Origin: Desulforamulus aeronauticus DSM 10349
Lineage (GTDB): Bacteria > Bacillota > Desulfotomaculia > Desulfotomaculales > Desulfotomaculaceae
Direction: 5' to 3'
Length of the DNA: 47,944 bases
Assembly (NCBI RefSeq): GCF_900142375.1
Contig: NZ_FRAR01000029.1
Span: 1-47,944 of the forward strand
The position numbers and the translations under genes were made by a program. The notes below the pieces were generated by a model. It searched no databases, had not been told where the DNA came from, and saw only the letters and a program-made list of their open reading frames with translations. Below are positions 17,356 through 25,919 of this stretch, piece after piece. Each line of letters starts with the position of its first letter. Position 1 is the first letter of the stretch.

Positions 17356-18008
17356 AATCTAACCTCCGTTCTAGGTCCCAGTGGTTGATTATCTAAATCT
17401 GCTTGAAGTCTTCTTTTGTAAAGCAGGTAATATACGGCGTATTTAAGCGATTCTTCATTATAATTGATATTCTTGTATAATTTATAAATGCTGAGTTGCT
17501 CGAATTTCATCAACTCTTTAAGAACTAGCTTTTCAGCTTCTTTGCAACGTCTTTCATCCCTACCAAATGGTATTAAAAACCTCAAATTAGTAATGAGTAG
17601 TCGTTTATCTCTAATATTTTCATCTGTAAAGACTTCGTGATTGTAAGAGTTTCTAGAGCAGTATTCTTTTTGTGCCGATATTTGCCGGAGTGCTTTTCCA
17701 AATTTTTTTGAGGAAGGTTGTAGATCAGCAGAGTATTTTATTTCACGATACACTTCTGTTCCATCTGCATATAACAACCAATAATCAATGATAGATTCAA
17801 CCAACTCCCCATTCACGACTCCCTGTATTCTTTCGCACTGTTCACAAAAATCAATTATTTGGGGAGCGGTTTCTACTAACACAAAATGATCTCTTTCCAG
17901 TGAACTGTATGAACGAACAATTCTTTTTAACTTTGGACTATAGTCTTCATATATGGTACTCCCATACTTACCTCTTGGGGGTATCCAAACAGGGATCTTT
18001 CGGCTCAT
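17337..18008 (-). CDS. tnsA: TnsA-like endonuclease
   Basis: 223 residues. The N-terminal PD-(D/E)xK nuclease fold has E38, D75 (SIIDYWLLY) and E89-x-K91 (REIKYS), in the same order as Tn7 TnsA. The C-terminal part is a small helical domain like TnsA-C, which contacts TnsC. TnsA cuts the 5' ends of the element so that it moves by cut-and-paste. ATG after GAGGT. First gene of the operon; the upstream 200 bp carries spaced repeats that may be the transposon end. Confidence 0.88.
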   Translation of the reverse strand: MSRKIPVWIPPRGKYGSTIYEDYSPKLKRIVRSYSSLERDHFVLVETAPQIIDFCEQCERIQGVVNGELVESIIDYWLLYADGTEVYREIKYSADLQPSSKKFGKALRQISAQKEYCSRNSYNHEVFTDENIRDKRLLITNLRFLIPFGRDERRCKEAEKLVLKELMKFEQLSIYKLYKNINYNEESLKYAVYYLLYKRRLQADLDNQPLGPRTEVRLCQNQE

Positions 18009-18030
18009 TCAATACCTCTCAAATTTTGTT

Positions 18031-18189
18031 TTTCGACTTGATATGACTTTTTATATGCTATTTCGACTTTCAATTATACAGACGTTAAAATTATCCAAAA
18101 TGTTCATAACTTATTGGAATTTTTTATAAAACTCTGTTTTAATACCAAACATATGGGAATAAATTTACTTATTTTTTACGCTATGGGAA
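18031..18189. repeat. Spaced repeats beside tnsA, possible transposon end with TnsB sites
   Basis: TTTCGACTT occurs at 18031-18039 and 18061-18069, exactly 30 bp apart. TATGGGAA occurs at 18152-18159 and 18182-18189, again exactly 30 bp apart, and a related TATTGGAA is at 18112-18119. Tn7-type ends carry several spaced TnsB sites next to tnsA, so this AT-rich stretch is the likely element end. I could not define the terminal TGT/ACA or a matching far end. Confidence 0.45.
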
Positions 18190-18238
18190 CATATTAAGTT
18201 ATTCGGTTTTATAAGAAATATATTCTCATATAAAAACT

Positions 18239-18273
18239 AAAAAATCCTCAACCCTTGATATTGCAGGGCTGAG
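18239..18273 (-). terminator. Minus-strand terminator near the element end
   Basis: CTCAGCCCT / AGGGTTGAG stem (one G-T pair) followed on the minus strand by GATTTTTTAG. It would shield tnsA from upstream transcription. Confidence 0.6.
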
Positions 18274-18515
18274 AACTTTCGTAAACGGGAACGGTTTTAC
18301 TAATATGATGTATCTCCTAAAAAACCTTTATGAAAAGGAAAAAGACGGAGATTCTCCGCCTTTACTAGTTATGGTATTGTTAAGACTGTTCTTCACCGGG
18401 CCAGGCACAGCAGGAATTTTCTATTTCCAATGAACGGAAAATCCACCAGCCAGCATAGTCTATCTAACCTCCCCCATAATGGGTTACCTACAATAAGCTT
18501 GAAATCTACTATTAA
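18274..18515. other. Intergenic stretch between element end and arsR-type gene
   Basis: Apart from the terminator at 18339-18362 I see no gene or recognisable fragment here. Confidence 0.5.
18339..18362 (-). terminator. Probable terminator downstream of the ArsR gene
   Basis: GGCGGAGA / TCTCCGTC stem (one mismatch) with CTTTTTCC after it on the minus strand. Confidence 0.55.
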
Positions 18516-18878
18516 TTATTTTCCATCATGGTGATGATGTGACAGGGCAGTTTCGATAATGGTTTTGACACAATCATCATGCAGGGAATAAAAGACCATT
18601 TTACCTTGTTTGCGCTGTTTGGCCAGCCCTACATTTTTTAAGTACCGTAGGTGGTGAGAAGCCGCCGCCACCGTAGAACCGATAATTGATGCCACATCAC
18701 AAACGCAAAGCTCCTCCCGAGACAGGGCGTAGATAATTTTCATTCTAGTGTCATCAGCTAAAGCTTTAAAGATTTCCGCCAGTCCCTCAGTGACCTTTAC
18801 TTCTGTTTTTAACCGTTCAACCTTTTCCTCGTTAAAACAAAAGATTTCACAGGTGTCGGGCTGTTTTGTTTCAGTCAC
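18516..18878 (-). CDS. ArsR/SmtB-family metal-responsive repressor (CadC-like)
   Basis: About 120 residues. A winged helix-turn-helix with the family phrases IFKALADDTRMKIIYAL and ELCVCDVASIIGSTVAAASHHLRYLK. The ELCVCD metal box and upstream Cys residues (DTCEIFCF) are the usual CadC-type thiolate ligands; the His-rich C-terminus (HHHH) may form a second site. It should release DNA when Cd, Pb or Zn binds and so derepress the ATPase gene. I chose GTG at 18878, 7 nt after GGAGG; the ATG at 18893 lies before that site. It lies downstream of the ATPase gene on the same strand but has its own promoter. Confidence 0.88.
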   Translation of the reverse strand: MTETKQPDTCEIFCFNEEKVERLKTEVKVTEGLAEIFKALADDTRMKIIYALSREELCVCDVASIIGSTVAAASHHLRYLKNVGLAKQRKQGKMVFYSLHDDCVKTIIETALSHHHHDGK

Positions 18879-18914
18879 AGAATCACCTCCCATGAATCTT
18901 CCCTAGTGTTATAG

Positions 18915-18960
18915 AAACATTCACTTTATCATTATAGTATTTCCATTGTTCCCTTCACAA
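18915..18960 (-). promoter_or_regulatory. Promoter and candidate operator of the ArsR gene
   Basis: Minus strand: TTGTGA (18960-18955), 18-nt spacer, TATAAT (18936-18931), then GAATGTTT at 18922-18915. The octamer GAATGTTT is also in the ATPase leader, so it is a candidate repressor site. Confidence 0.55.
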
Positions 18961-18991
18961 GAATTTATTAGTATTTACTTTTAAAATCGTA

Positions 18992-19022
18992 AGCCCGCAT
19001 CCCTTATATGGGGATGCGGGCT
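18992..19022 (-). terminator. Hairpin after the metal ATPase gene
   Basis: AGCCCGCATCCC / GGGATGCGGGCT, 12-bp perfect stem with a 7-nt loop. The following T tract on the minus strand is weak (TTACGATTTT). Confidence 0.6.
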
Positions 19023-19039
19023 CGTCTATCAAAGGAGGT

Positions 19040-21664
19040 TTACGCATTGGCGTAGGCTACAGAAGATTGGTTTGGCTTAGTTGCTGCATCACTGTAGGGA
19101 TCGCCCACTTTCATTAATCGCATGCCGTTAGCAATCACAAGTAATGCTGCGCCGGTATCGGCAAAGACTGCCATCCACAGGTTGGCCAGGCCCAGGAAAG
19201 TGGCCACTAGGAACACAGCCTTTACCACCAAGGAGAAACCAATGTTTTGTTTGATAACCCCTAAAGCTTTACGGCTTAGATGCATAGCATAGGGTAACTT
19301 GGTTAGGTCGTCTGCCATTAAAGCAATATCTGCGGTTTCCAGAGCGGTGTCCGTACCGGCACCGCCCATGGCAATACCCACGGTGGCTGTGGCGAGAGCT
19401 GGAGCATCGTTCACACCGTCTCCCACCATTGCCACTTTACCATACTGCTGCTGTAGCTGCTGAATAGCAGTGAGCTTGTTGTCGGGCAACAGTTCTGCCC
19501 GATAATCGTCAAGACCCAATTCTTCAGCAATCATCCTAGCGGTTCCCGTGTTATCCCCTGTTAGCATCACCAGTTTAGTGATCCCCGCAGCGTGCAGGCC
19601 CGCTAATGCTGCCCGGCTACTTTCCCTGACTTTATCAGCCACGGCAATCAGTCCCAGGGGCTCTTGGCTGCTGCCCACAATCATCACAGTGTTGCCCCGC
19701 TTTTGTAGGGCAGCAATTTGTTCTTGCAGGGAATGTAGGGGTATCTTCATCTCTTCAAATAACCGGTTGTTACCAATGAAATAGTATTCCCTGCCAAGTT
19801 GCAAGCCGGCACCTTTACCAGTAAAGGATTGAAAATCAGTGCCCTCTGACATTTGAATGTTCTGTTCTCCGGCATACCTTAGAATAGCCTCCGCCAGGGG
19901 ATGCTGAGAACGTTTTTCGATGGCGGCAGCAATTTCAATTACTTGCTCTTGGCGAATACCTTCCACTGGGATAACCGAGTTTACTTCTGGCTTACCCTCG
20001 GTGAGCGTGCCTGTCTTGTCAAAGGCAATTACCTTGAGGCCACCTGCTTCCTCCAGATAAGCTCCGCCTTTAATCAAGACACCTTTTTTAGCGGCACTGC
20101 CAATGGCTGCTACAATTGACACCGGAGTTGATATAACCAGGGCACAAGGACAAGAAACCACTAAAAGAATCAGTGCCCGCTCAAACCAAAGCTGGAAGGG
20201 TTGGCCGAAGAAAAGCCAGGGCAATACTGCAACCAGAATAGCTGCGATGATCACCGCCGGTGTGTAGTACTTGGCAAAAACATCCACAAACTGTTGGGAC
20301 GGTGCCTTCTGGGCCTGCGCCTCTTCCACCAGGTTAATAATTTTAGCCAGGGTGGTATCTTCCACCAGTTTGGTAACGTTGATTTCAATAGAACCCTGAC
20401 CATTGATGGTGCCTGCATAAACCTCCAGACCAACGGTCTTCTCCACCGGCATGGATTCACCGGTGATGGGGGCTTGATTCACATCAGTTTGCCCTGCCAC
20501 GACCTCACCATCCATCGGAATACGCTCACCAGGTTTGACGATAAGGATATCGCCTACCACAAGTTCCTCCACCGGCAGTCTTAGCTCTTGACCATTACGC
20601 CGTACCAGAGCTTCTTTGGGAGAGAGATCCATCAGTGCTCGGATAGAATTACGGGTCTTATCCATGGTGTAACTCTGCAGGGCATTGCCTAGCGCAAAAA
20701 GAAATACCACGGTAGCACCTTCGGCCCATTCTCCGATGGCTGCTGCACCCACCACCGCTACCATCATCAGGAAATTCATATCGAGGGACAGGGACCGAAG
20801 AGAATATAGACCGCTTCTGGCTGTATAAAATCCCCCACTAATCATAGCAGCAAGGTAAATGCCAGTTACAATGGGCTCGGACATATGAAAATAAGTGAGG
20901 ATAAAACCAGTTAACACGAAGAAACCGGAAAGGATAGTGAGCAGCACTTTATGATCTCCGAATAAACTCTTTTGAGATGGCTGCCCTTTTTCGTTAGCTA
21001 ACTGGCCTTCATATCCAGCGGCTTTGATGGCCTGCAAAATCGTTTCTACTGAGGCTGTATGCCTAACACTTAGTTTGCCTGCCCCAAAATTTACTTGAGC
21101 TTCCGTTACTCCGGGTAGTGCTTGCAGCTTTTTTTCTAACTTTGCGGCACAATCAGCACAGTCCATCCCACTTATACGGAAGACGGTGCTTTTGGCTTGA
21201 CCATCTAATTCAGCCCGGTAGCCTGCTACCTTCACGGTATCTAAAATTGTCTCCAGGGCAGTAGTATGGCTGACGGTCATCTTACCTGCTCCGAAGTTGA
21301 TATTGGCCTCCATCACACCAGGCAGGTCTTTGATTCTTTTTTCCAACTTTGCTGCACAATCGGCACAATCCAATCCGCTCAGGCGAAATTGAGTTTTCTT
21401 CAATGAGTCTTGTTTTGCTACAGGGGTCTTTGCAGGAACCTGGGTTAGAACAGCAGATTCTTTCGCTAATACTGAGGTATAGTTAATTTTCCCCAGTGTT
21501 AATCCCGGCAGAACACTGCTCTTACTATGCAGTTCCACGCCAGTGGAGCTAACTGTCTTGGTCTCTTGTAAATTATCTATTACCGTTTTATCTTTTCCAG
21601 AACAACAGTTGCTGTTACAAGCACAGGCTGTCCGGCCATGGGTATGATTATGGGCTATTTTCAC
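19040..21664 (-). CDS. cadA: P1B-type Cd/Zn/Pb-exporting ATPase
   Basis: 874 residues. A His/Cys-rich start (NHTHGRTACACNSNCC) is followed by two heavy-metal domains, each with DCADCAAKLEK, then eight membrane segments. C505-P506-C507 is the membrane metal site (SCPCALVIS), D549 the phosphorylated Asp (DKTGTLTEG), and GDGVNDAPALA closes the ATP domain. The CPC motif with the DCADCAAKLE type of metal domain fits Zn/Cd/Pb export rather than copper. GTG start after AGGAGGG. Longer than typical CadA (about 700-730) because of the second metal domain and the N-terminal extension. Control by the ArsR-type protein is likely. Confidence 0.92.
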   Translation of the reverse strand: MKIAHNHTHGRTACACNSNCCSGKDKTVIDNLQETKTVSSTGVELHSKSSVLPGLTLGKINYTSVLAKESAVLTQVPAKTPVAKQDSLKKTQFRLSGLDCADCAAKLEKRIKDLPGVMEANINFGAGKMTVSHTTALETILDTVKVAGYRAELDGQAKSTVFRISGMDCADCAAKLEKKLQALPGVTEAQVNFGAGKLSVRHTASVETILQAIKAAGYEGQLANEKGQPSQKSLFGDHKVLLTILSGFFVLTGFILTYFHMSEPIVTGIYLAAMISGGFYTARSGLYSLRSLSLDMNFLMMVAVVGAAAIGEWAEGATVVFLFALGNALQSYTMDKTRNSIRALMDLSPKEALVRRNGQELRLPVEELVVGDILIVKPGERIPMDGEVVAGQTDVNQAPITGESMPVEKTVGLEVYAGTINGQGSIEINVTKLVEDTTLAKIINLVEEAQAQKAPSQQFVDVFAKYYTPAVIIAAILVAVLPWLFFGQPFQLWFERALILLVVSCPCALVISTPVSIVAAIGSAAKKGVLIKGGAYLEEAGGLKVIAFDKTGTLTEGKPEVNSVIPVEGIRQEQVIEIAAAIEKRSQHPLAEAILRYAGEQNIQMSEGTDFQSFTGKGAGLQLGREYYFIGNNRLFEEMKIPLHSLQEQIAALQKRGNTVMIVGSSQEPLGLIAVADKVRESSRAALAGLHAAGITKLVMLTGDNTGTARMIAEELGLDDYRAELLPDNKLTAIQQLQQQYGKVAMVGDGVNDAPALATATVGIAMGGAGTDTALETADIALMADDLTKLPYAMHLSRKALGVIKQNIGFSLVVKAVFLVATFLGLANLWMAVFADTGAALLVIANGMRLMKVGDPYSDAATKPNQSSVAYANA

Positions 21665-21702
21665 AATAATCCCTCCTGAAATGTTACCTAATTATTTCCG
21701 AC

Positions 21703-21758
21703 AAACATTCAAACGTTCGCTTTAATATTAAAATATCACAAGTGGCATCCTTTGTCAC
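21703..21758 (-). promoter_or_regulatory. Promoter and tandem operator of the metal ATPase gene
   Basis: Minus strand: GTGACA (21758-21753), near-consensus spacing, TATTTT (21736-21731), then tandem octamers GAACGTTT and GAATGTTT at 21718-21703. The second octamer recurs at the ArsR gene promoter. Confidence 0.5.
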
Positions 21759-21784
21759 CTGTTTTTTGCATAATAATTGCCGCT

Positions 21785-21817
21785 AAAAAAACACTCTCCG
21801 AGTTAACGGCGAGTGTT
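21785..21817 (-). terminator. Terminator of the agmatine-deiminase-like gene
   Basis: AACACTC / GAGTGTT stem with an inner partial stem, followed by TTTTTTAGC on the minus strand. Confidence 0.7.
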
Positions 21818-21865
21818 AGGAATATCTAAATATGATAAATGTAACTTTGTTAGCTCCATTGTACT

Positions 21866-23056
21866 TTACTCTGGCATGTGCTGGGTAATACAGTGGATAC
21901 CGCCACCCCAACGATTTACATTTTCAGCGTTAATACCAATGATGCGACGACCCGGAAACACCTTCTGCAGGGTATTTTTAACCTGGTTTTCCGTGGTTTT
22001 AAGAGTATCACTTCGGCCCGGCTGCCAATAAGTCTGCATTAGTACTGCCCCATTGGTAACCGCGTAGTTTAAATAGCTGAGTAGGGGTATTTTGCCGGTT
22101 TCATCAACTTGTCCATAAAGAGTGGGCGGCATAGGAATTCTGATAATGTGGAAGGGTTTGCCATCCTGGTCAGTGGCATTACGTAGTATTTGGTAGTTTT
22201 CCTCCATACGACGGTAAGATTCCTGCGTTATCGTGTTGATATACCTGTCCGCAGGCAGAATTTGTGCTAATAAAATGGTATTGGGATTGGCAAAACGGGC
22301 TATTTCATTAATGTGTCCGGTGGTGATATGGTCATCTTCTGCTAGCCCTTTTTTTAGCCAGATGATTTTCTTAACTCCCAGCACCCGTTGATATTCCTTT
22401 TCTATTTCTTCTTTGCTCATCTTTGGATTACGGCTTAAAGCCACAGATTCGGTAACCAGCATGGTACCCCGGCCGTTAGACTCTATGGCGCCACCTTCGG
22501 AAATCAGGTTAGCCTTAATGACAGGTAGGTTAAGCTGCTCCGCGGCCAGTCTATCCACCTGGCTTTCGGTAGCAAGGTAGTTCGGGTCGCCACCCCGGCT
22601 GTAGTTGTTAAAGCCAAAGTCCACTACCTGGAGCTTATTTTGCGGATCCTTGATAAAAATTGGTCCCACATCCCGGGTCCAAATGGACATGTGGTTAACG
22701 ACGTAGTAGTGTACCTTGTTACCGGTGTAGCCGTTACTTTTAAGCAGGTCTTTAACTTGGTTAATTTCTTCCTGGCTCCGTACCATCAGATTAACGCGAA
22801 TGTACGGCTCCAGAGCTTTCATGATCGTAAGGGTTACTGGATAAACCGGGCGGTCGGTATTATAGATTTCAGGGGGCCACTGCAGCCAGATGGCCTGCTG
22901 TCTATCAAACTCGGCGGGAAAAGTATAAGCTGTAGCAGGTGGCTTGGTTTGAAGATTTTCTGCTTTTCTAGATGGCGGGTACTTAAAACCTCGGACCGCC
23001 ATGATCACCACTACACAAACAAAAGTAACTAGGATGATTGAATATGTCTTTTTCAT
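21866..23056 (-). CDS. Membrane-anchored agmatine deiminase / peptidylarginine deiminase-family protein
   Basis: 396 residues. One N-terminal membrane helix (about 5-23) and then a full PAD-porphyromonas-type guanidino hydrolase fold. Family phrases are present: FDRQQAIWLQWP, SIWTRDVGPIF, SEGGAIESNGRG, TTGHINEIARF, and the catalytic Cys389 in GGGIHCITQ near the C-terminus. Agmatine deiminase makes N-carbamoylputrescine and ammonia; secreted relatives act on other guanidino compounds. The N-terminal anchor is unusual for the cytosolic AguA enzyme and suggests the domain faces outward, so the substrate is uncertain. No putrescine-pathway genes lie nearby. It stands alone with its own terminator. 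Confidence 0.85.
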   Translation of the reverse strand: MKKTYSIILVTFVCVVVIMAVRGFKYPPSRKAENLQTKPPATAYTFPAEFDRQQAIWLQWPPEIYNTDRPVYPVTLTIMKALEPYIRVNLMVRSQEEINQVKDLLKSNGYTGNKVHYYVVNHMSIWTRDVGPIFIKDPQNKLQVVDFGFNNYSRGGDPNYLATESQVDRLAAEQLNLPVIKANLISEGGAIESNGRGTMLVTESVALSRNPKMSKEEIEKEYQRVLGVKKIIWLKKGLAEDDHITTGHINEIARFANPNTILLAQILPADRYINTITQESYRRMEENYQILRNATDQDGKPFHIIRIPMPPTLYGQVDETGKIPLLSYLNYAVTNGAVLMQTYWQPGRSDTLKTTENQVKNTLQKVFPGRRIIGINAENVNRWGGGIHCITQHMPE

Positions 23057-23192
23057 GTGCTATCTATCCTTAATTTTTAAAGATAATATACCACGGGATT
23101 ATGAAAATTATTTTCAGATAGCTATTTATAGTTATGGATACCACTGTTCGCTATTCAGCTATCGATCCGGTTTGTTGAACAAGAATTAGAAT

Positions 23193-23927
23193 CTATCTTA
23201 GATATCCTCCGTTGTTAATATCGAATGTAGCACCGGTATAATGCTTAGATTTATCAGATAATAAAAAGAGAACAGTTTCAGCAACATCTTCAGGCAATAC
23301 CGGTGTATCGATGAGTTGGTGACTTACATACTCCTTTTTTCTCCAGTCAGGTATTGTATCCATCATTGGAGTGTCAACCATCGTAGGAGCAACAGCGTTC
23401 ACTCGAATGTATGGTGAGAAATTCATGGCACAGCTTTTAGTCAAACCCAGGATGGCTGCTTTTGATAATCCATAGATTGCATCTGAACTGCCTTCTATAC
23501 CTGAAACGGAAGACATATTCACGATCACACCTTTACTTTGGCTATGGAACAATTTCTTGCCGAACATCTGAGAGAAATAGATAAATCCCTTAACATTTAT
23601 ATTAAGGACTCTATCGATTTCATCTGCTTGATAGTCTAGTAAATTTTTTGCTAAATAAATCCCTGCATTATTAACTAAACCATTCACGTCGGAATGTTCT
23701 GTTTCTACATATACAAAAAATTTAGCGACCTCTTTATATTTGCTTACATCTAACTGATAGGTATGTAGGTTATAGCGGTCATCCATTGAACATTTTAAAT
23801 CATGTAAAGATTGTTCATTAATATCGCAGGCAATTATTGAAGCGCCCTCCTGTAAGCAATGTTTGACAACTTCTTTTCCGATTCCAGAAGCCGCCCCCGT
23901 TACGATTACTTTTTTATTTCGTAGCAT
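23193..23927 (-). CDS. Short-chain dehydrogenase/reductase
   Basis: 244 residues, classical SDR length. NAD(P)-binding TGAASGIG at the start, NNAG in the middle, catalytic Ser in NMSSVSG and Y-x3-K in YGLSKAA, and the C-terminal GATFDINNGGYLR seen in 3-oxoacyl-reductase-like members. An acidic Asp ends strand beta-2 (IIACDINEQS), which points to NAD rather than NADP. The substrate is not predictable. ATG at 23927 is 8 nt after AGGAG; a longer frame from 23960 is less likely. No operon partner. Confidence 0.85.
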   Translation of the reverse strand: MLRNKKVIVTGAASGIGKEVVKHCLQEGASIIACDINEQSLHDLKCSMDDRYNLHTYQLDVSKYKEVAKFFVYVETEHSDVNGLVNNAGIYLAKNLLDYQADEIDRVLNINVKGFIYFSQMFGKKLFHSQSKGVIVNMSSVSGIEGSSDAIYGLSKAAILGLTKSCAMNFSPYIRVNAVAPTMVDTPMMDTIPDWRKKEYVSHQLIDTPVLPEDVAETVLFLLSDKSKHYTGATFDINNGGYLR

Positions 23928-24496
23928 TTCAAGAACTCCTCTCACAATTTTATGTATCATATTTACTAAATTATATCATCTGCCTCTCCTAGTAACCCTA
24001 ATCAATCCTTGGCGTAACGCCACCACCCAAGTCTACAGCTTTATTATCTCTAGAAAACCGAAAGCTACCATTTAGACTGAGCCAACTTATGCAAAGAAAT
24101 GGAGTCAAAAACTTGAAGGTAAAGTCGTAGACGACACCTTACCTTATTGAACTAATTTCCAACAATTCTTCAATGATCTCTGGTAAATAATGTTTTCGTA
24201 TCTATTAGATAAGGAATAATACAAGTACGTGATAAATTATCTGGGTTGGTTCTTTCGTGAACAGATGCAATTGTATTTTTCAGATGGATCTCTTTACAGA
24301 AATATGGTAAAAAGAAAATAACGATTTCCATTATAATCATCGTCCTGATAATTGGCGGTGCAGGACTTTATATTTGAAAAGTCGGTCTTCTTGTGTGAAA
24401 ACCGACTTTTCTTCTGGTAATGATTCATTTACCAGGGCAACCATTTATCATGGAGTGTTTTTCCTTACGTGAAAGGTATTAAAGGATGGGATATCA
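23928..24496. other. Intergenic stretch with gene fragments
   Basis: No complete gene. On the plus strand a short open stretch (YAKKWSQKLEGKVVDDTLPY then stop, about 24089-24151) and a membrane-anchor-like stretch (KKKITISIIIIVLIIGG, ending in a stop near 24378) look like debris of lost genes. A terminator is at 24377-24414. Confidence 0.4.
24377..24414 (+). terminator. Rho-independent terminator
   Basis: AAAAGTCGGT / ACCGACTTTT stem with T-rich tail, upstream of the DedA gene. Its own gene appears to be lost. Confidence 0.75.
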
Positions 24497-25093
24497 ATGA
24501 ATATTGAAGCACTATTTGAGCAGTATGGATATGCAATCCTATTCATAGGATTGCTGTTGGAGTTCATTGCTCTTCCCTTTCCAGGTGAAATAGCAATGCT
24601 GTATGCAGGGTATCTGTCTTATCTGGGAGTGTTAAATGGATGGACAGCACTTTTTTTAGCGTTTATCGGCACGATATTTGGGATGACCGTGACATATTTT
24701 GTCGGTCTAAAAGTGGGGATGCCTTTTATTCAGTATGTTGGCAAATGGGGGTTCATTACACCCGGTAAATTTGATAAAACGAAAGAATGGTTCAGCAGAC
24801 TTGGTCATTTTCTTGTCTTCATCGGCTATTTTATTCCCGTTGTTCGGCATATAACCGGTTATTTAACAGGTATTTTGGGTTCTTCGTTTCGGATCTTTGC
24901 AGTCTATGCTTATAGCGGCGCCTTGTTTTGGTGTATTATTTTCATAGGCCTGGGATACATGTTTGGCTCACAATGGGATCATTTGTTATATGACATTGAG
25001 CGTTATTCTTGGAGTATCGCAATCATTCTGGTACTGCTCGCAGCTGTTGTCTGGCTAGTAAAAAGAATGGTTCATTGGCGATCTTTGGAATAA
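24497..25093 (+). CDS. DedA-family membrane protein
   Basis: 198 residues, four to five membrane segments. It shows the DedA signature (LEFIALPFPGEIAMLYAGYL, GTIFGMTVTYFVGLKVG, GYFIPVVRHITGYLTGI). DedA proteins of this branch handle lipid carriers such as undecaprenyl phosphate or phospholipids. This is a stand-alone copy, only distantly like the DedA half of the fusion at 3625-4923. ATG at 24497 follows AAAGGATGGG. It is the only plus-strand gene between 12.1 and 46.3 kb, and fragments upstream suggest it may be acquired. Confidence 0.88.
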   Translation: MNIEALFEQYGYAILFIGLLLEFIALPFPGEIAMLYAGYLSYLGVLNGWTALFLAFIGTIFGMTVTYFVGLKVGMPFIQYVGKWGFITPGKFDKTKEWFSRLGHFLVFIGYFIPVVRHITGYLTGILGSSFRIFAVYAYSGALFWCIIFIGLGYMFGSQWDHLLYDIERYSWSIAIILVLLAAVVWLVKRMVHWRSLE

Positions 25094-25121
25094 CTAGCGT
25101 GCAACAAACTTAGCAAAGGAA

Positions 25122-25146
25122 TGCCCCGGAGTCTGACTCCAGGGCA
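25122..25146. terminator. Hairpin between converging genes
   Basis: TGCCCCGGAGTC / GACTCCAGGGCA near-perfect stem with a very short loop between the DedA and methyltransferase genes. It lacks a T run on either strand, so termination is uncertain. Confidence 0.4.
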
Positions 25147-25189
25147 ATATGCAATAAGATCTCTATTCATCTGTGTGTGATAGCCGTTA

Positions 25190-25786
25190 CTATTTCCGTT
25201 TCCGCATTAGGCAAACCCAAGCTCTGGGCGGGTTTGGTCGGTTAGAGCCAAAATGGCTTGAAACCAGCGAAAGGATTTCAAAGTAGGGCTCCACGGAGTT
25301 AACAATATCTCTGGCAGTACGCTGCGGTGGACCTGGGACATCACGTTGTTCATCCGCATTGCCAACTAGGCTAAGCCATAGACCCTCGTTTTCTAAGTGA
25401 GCAGCTACTTTTTCAGCAAAAACCTTCCGCTCTTCATCCGTATTAAATGAATGAAAACAACCTCTGTCAAAAGCAAAGCTAAAGGGAGCCCCTTCAATGT
25501 TGTTTAAACGGATGTCATTCACAATAAAGGTACACTTGATATTTTCTACTGCCGCCCTCTCTACAGCTTTCTGTATGGCAAGCTCTGAAGTATCAATACC
25601 TATTACATCAAAACTATTTTGGGAAAGCCAGATGGAATTATTACCAGTTCCGCAGCCAATATCCAGTGCCTTACAGGGTTTGATGGACATGGTGGTTACC
25701 GTCTGAATAAGGTTAAAATCAGGTTTGCCAATATCCCAAGGAGTATTGCCTGCTTGATATCTTTCCTTATAACGTTCCTCTATCAT
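25190..25786 (-). CDS. Class I SAM-dependent methyltransferase, TehB/thiopurine type
   Basis: 198 residues. An N-terminal TPWDIGKPDFNL, typical of the thiopurine/TehB-like branch, is followed by SAM motif I (ALDIGCGTGNNSIWL), motif II (VIGIDTSELAIQKA), and FDRGCFHSF in place of motif IV. Members methylate thiols, metalloids or small molecules; the substrate is unknown. ATG follows GGGAGG. It is the gene immediately downstream of the SMR pump, 133 bp away, and could be co-transcribed with it, but may also be independent. Confidence 0.8.
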   Translation of the reverse strand: MIEERYKERYQAGNTPWDIGKPDFNLIQTVTTMSIKPCKALDIGCGTGNNSIWLSQNSFDVIGIDTSELAIQKAVERAAVENIKCTFIVNDIRLNNIEGAPFSFAFDRGCFHSFNTDEERKVFAEKVAAHLENEGLWLSLVGNADEQRDVPGPPQRTARDIVNSVEPYFEILSLVSSHFGSNRPNPPRAWVCLMRKRK

Positions 25787-25919
25787 CTTCGCTGAACCTC
25801 CCTCTTAATAAAAAAGTGACGAAATCCAAAATAGATGTCATCACTCATTAGCTATTTGTAAGTTTCCATTAAAAATTTTGAAATCCTTCTAAGGTAGAAC
25901 GTAAGCAGAATAATTTTCA

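Noticed and set aside
18274-18515. Possible attachment-site gene fragment beside the Tn7-like operon
   Set aside because: I find no recognisable gene end such as glmS, a tRNA or SRP RNA in this stretch.
19040-21664. Copper ATPase (CopA) as the identity of the metal pump
   Set aside because: The DCADCAAKLEK metal domains and the adjacent CadC-like ArsR regulator fit the Zn/Cd/Pb branch better.
24300-24378. Short membrane-anchor-like frame before the DedA gene
   Set aside because: No start with a ribosome site and a stop right after the hydrophobic stretch; at best a fragment.
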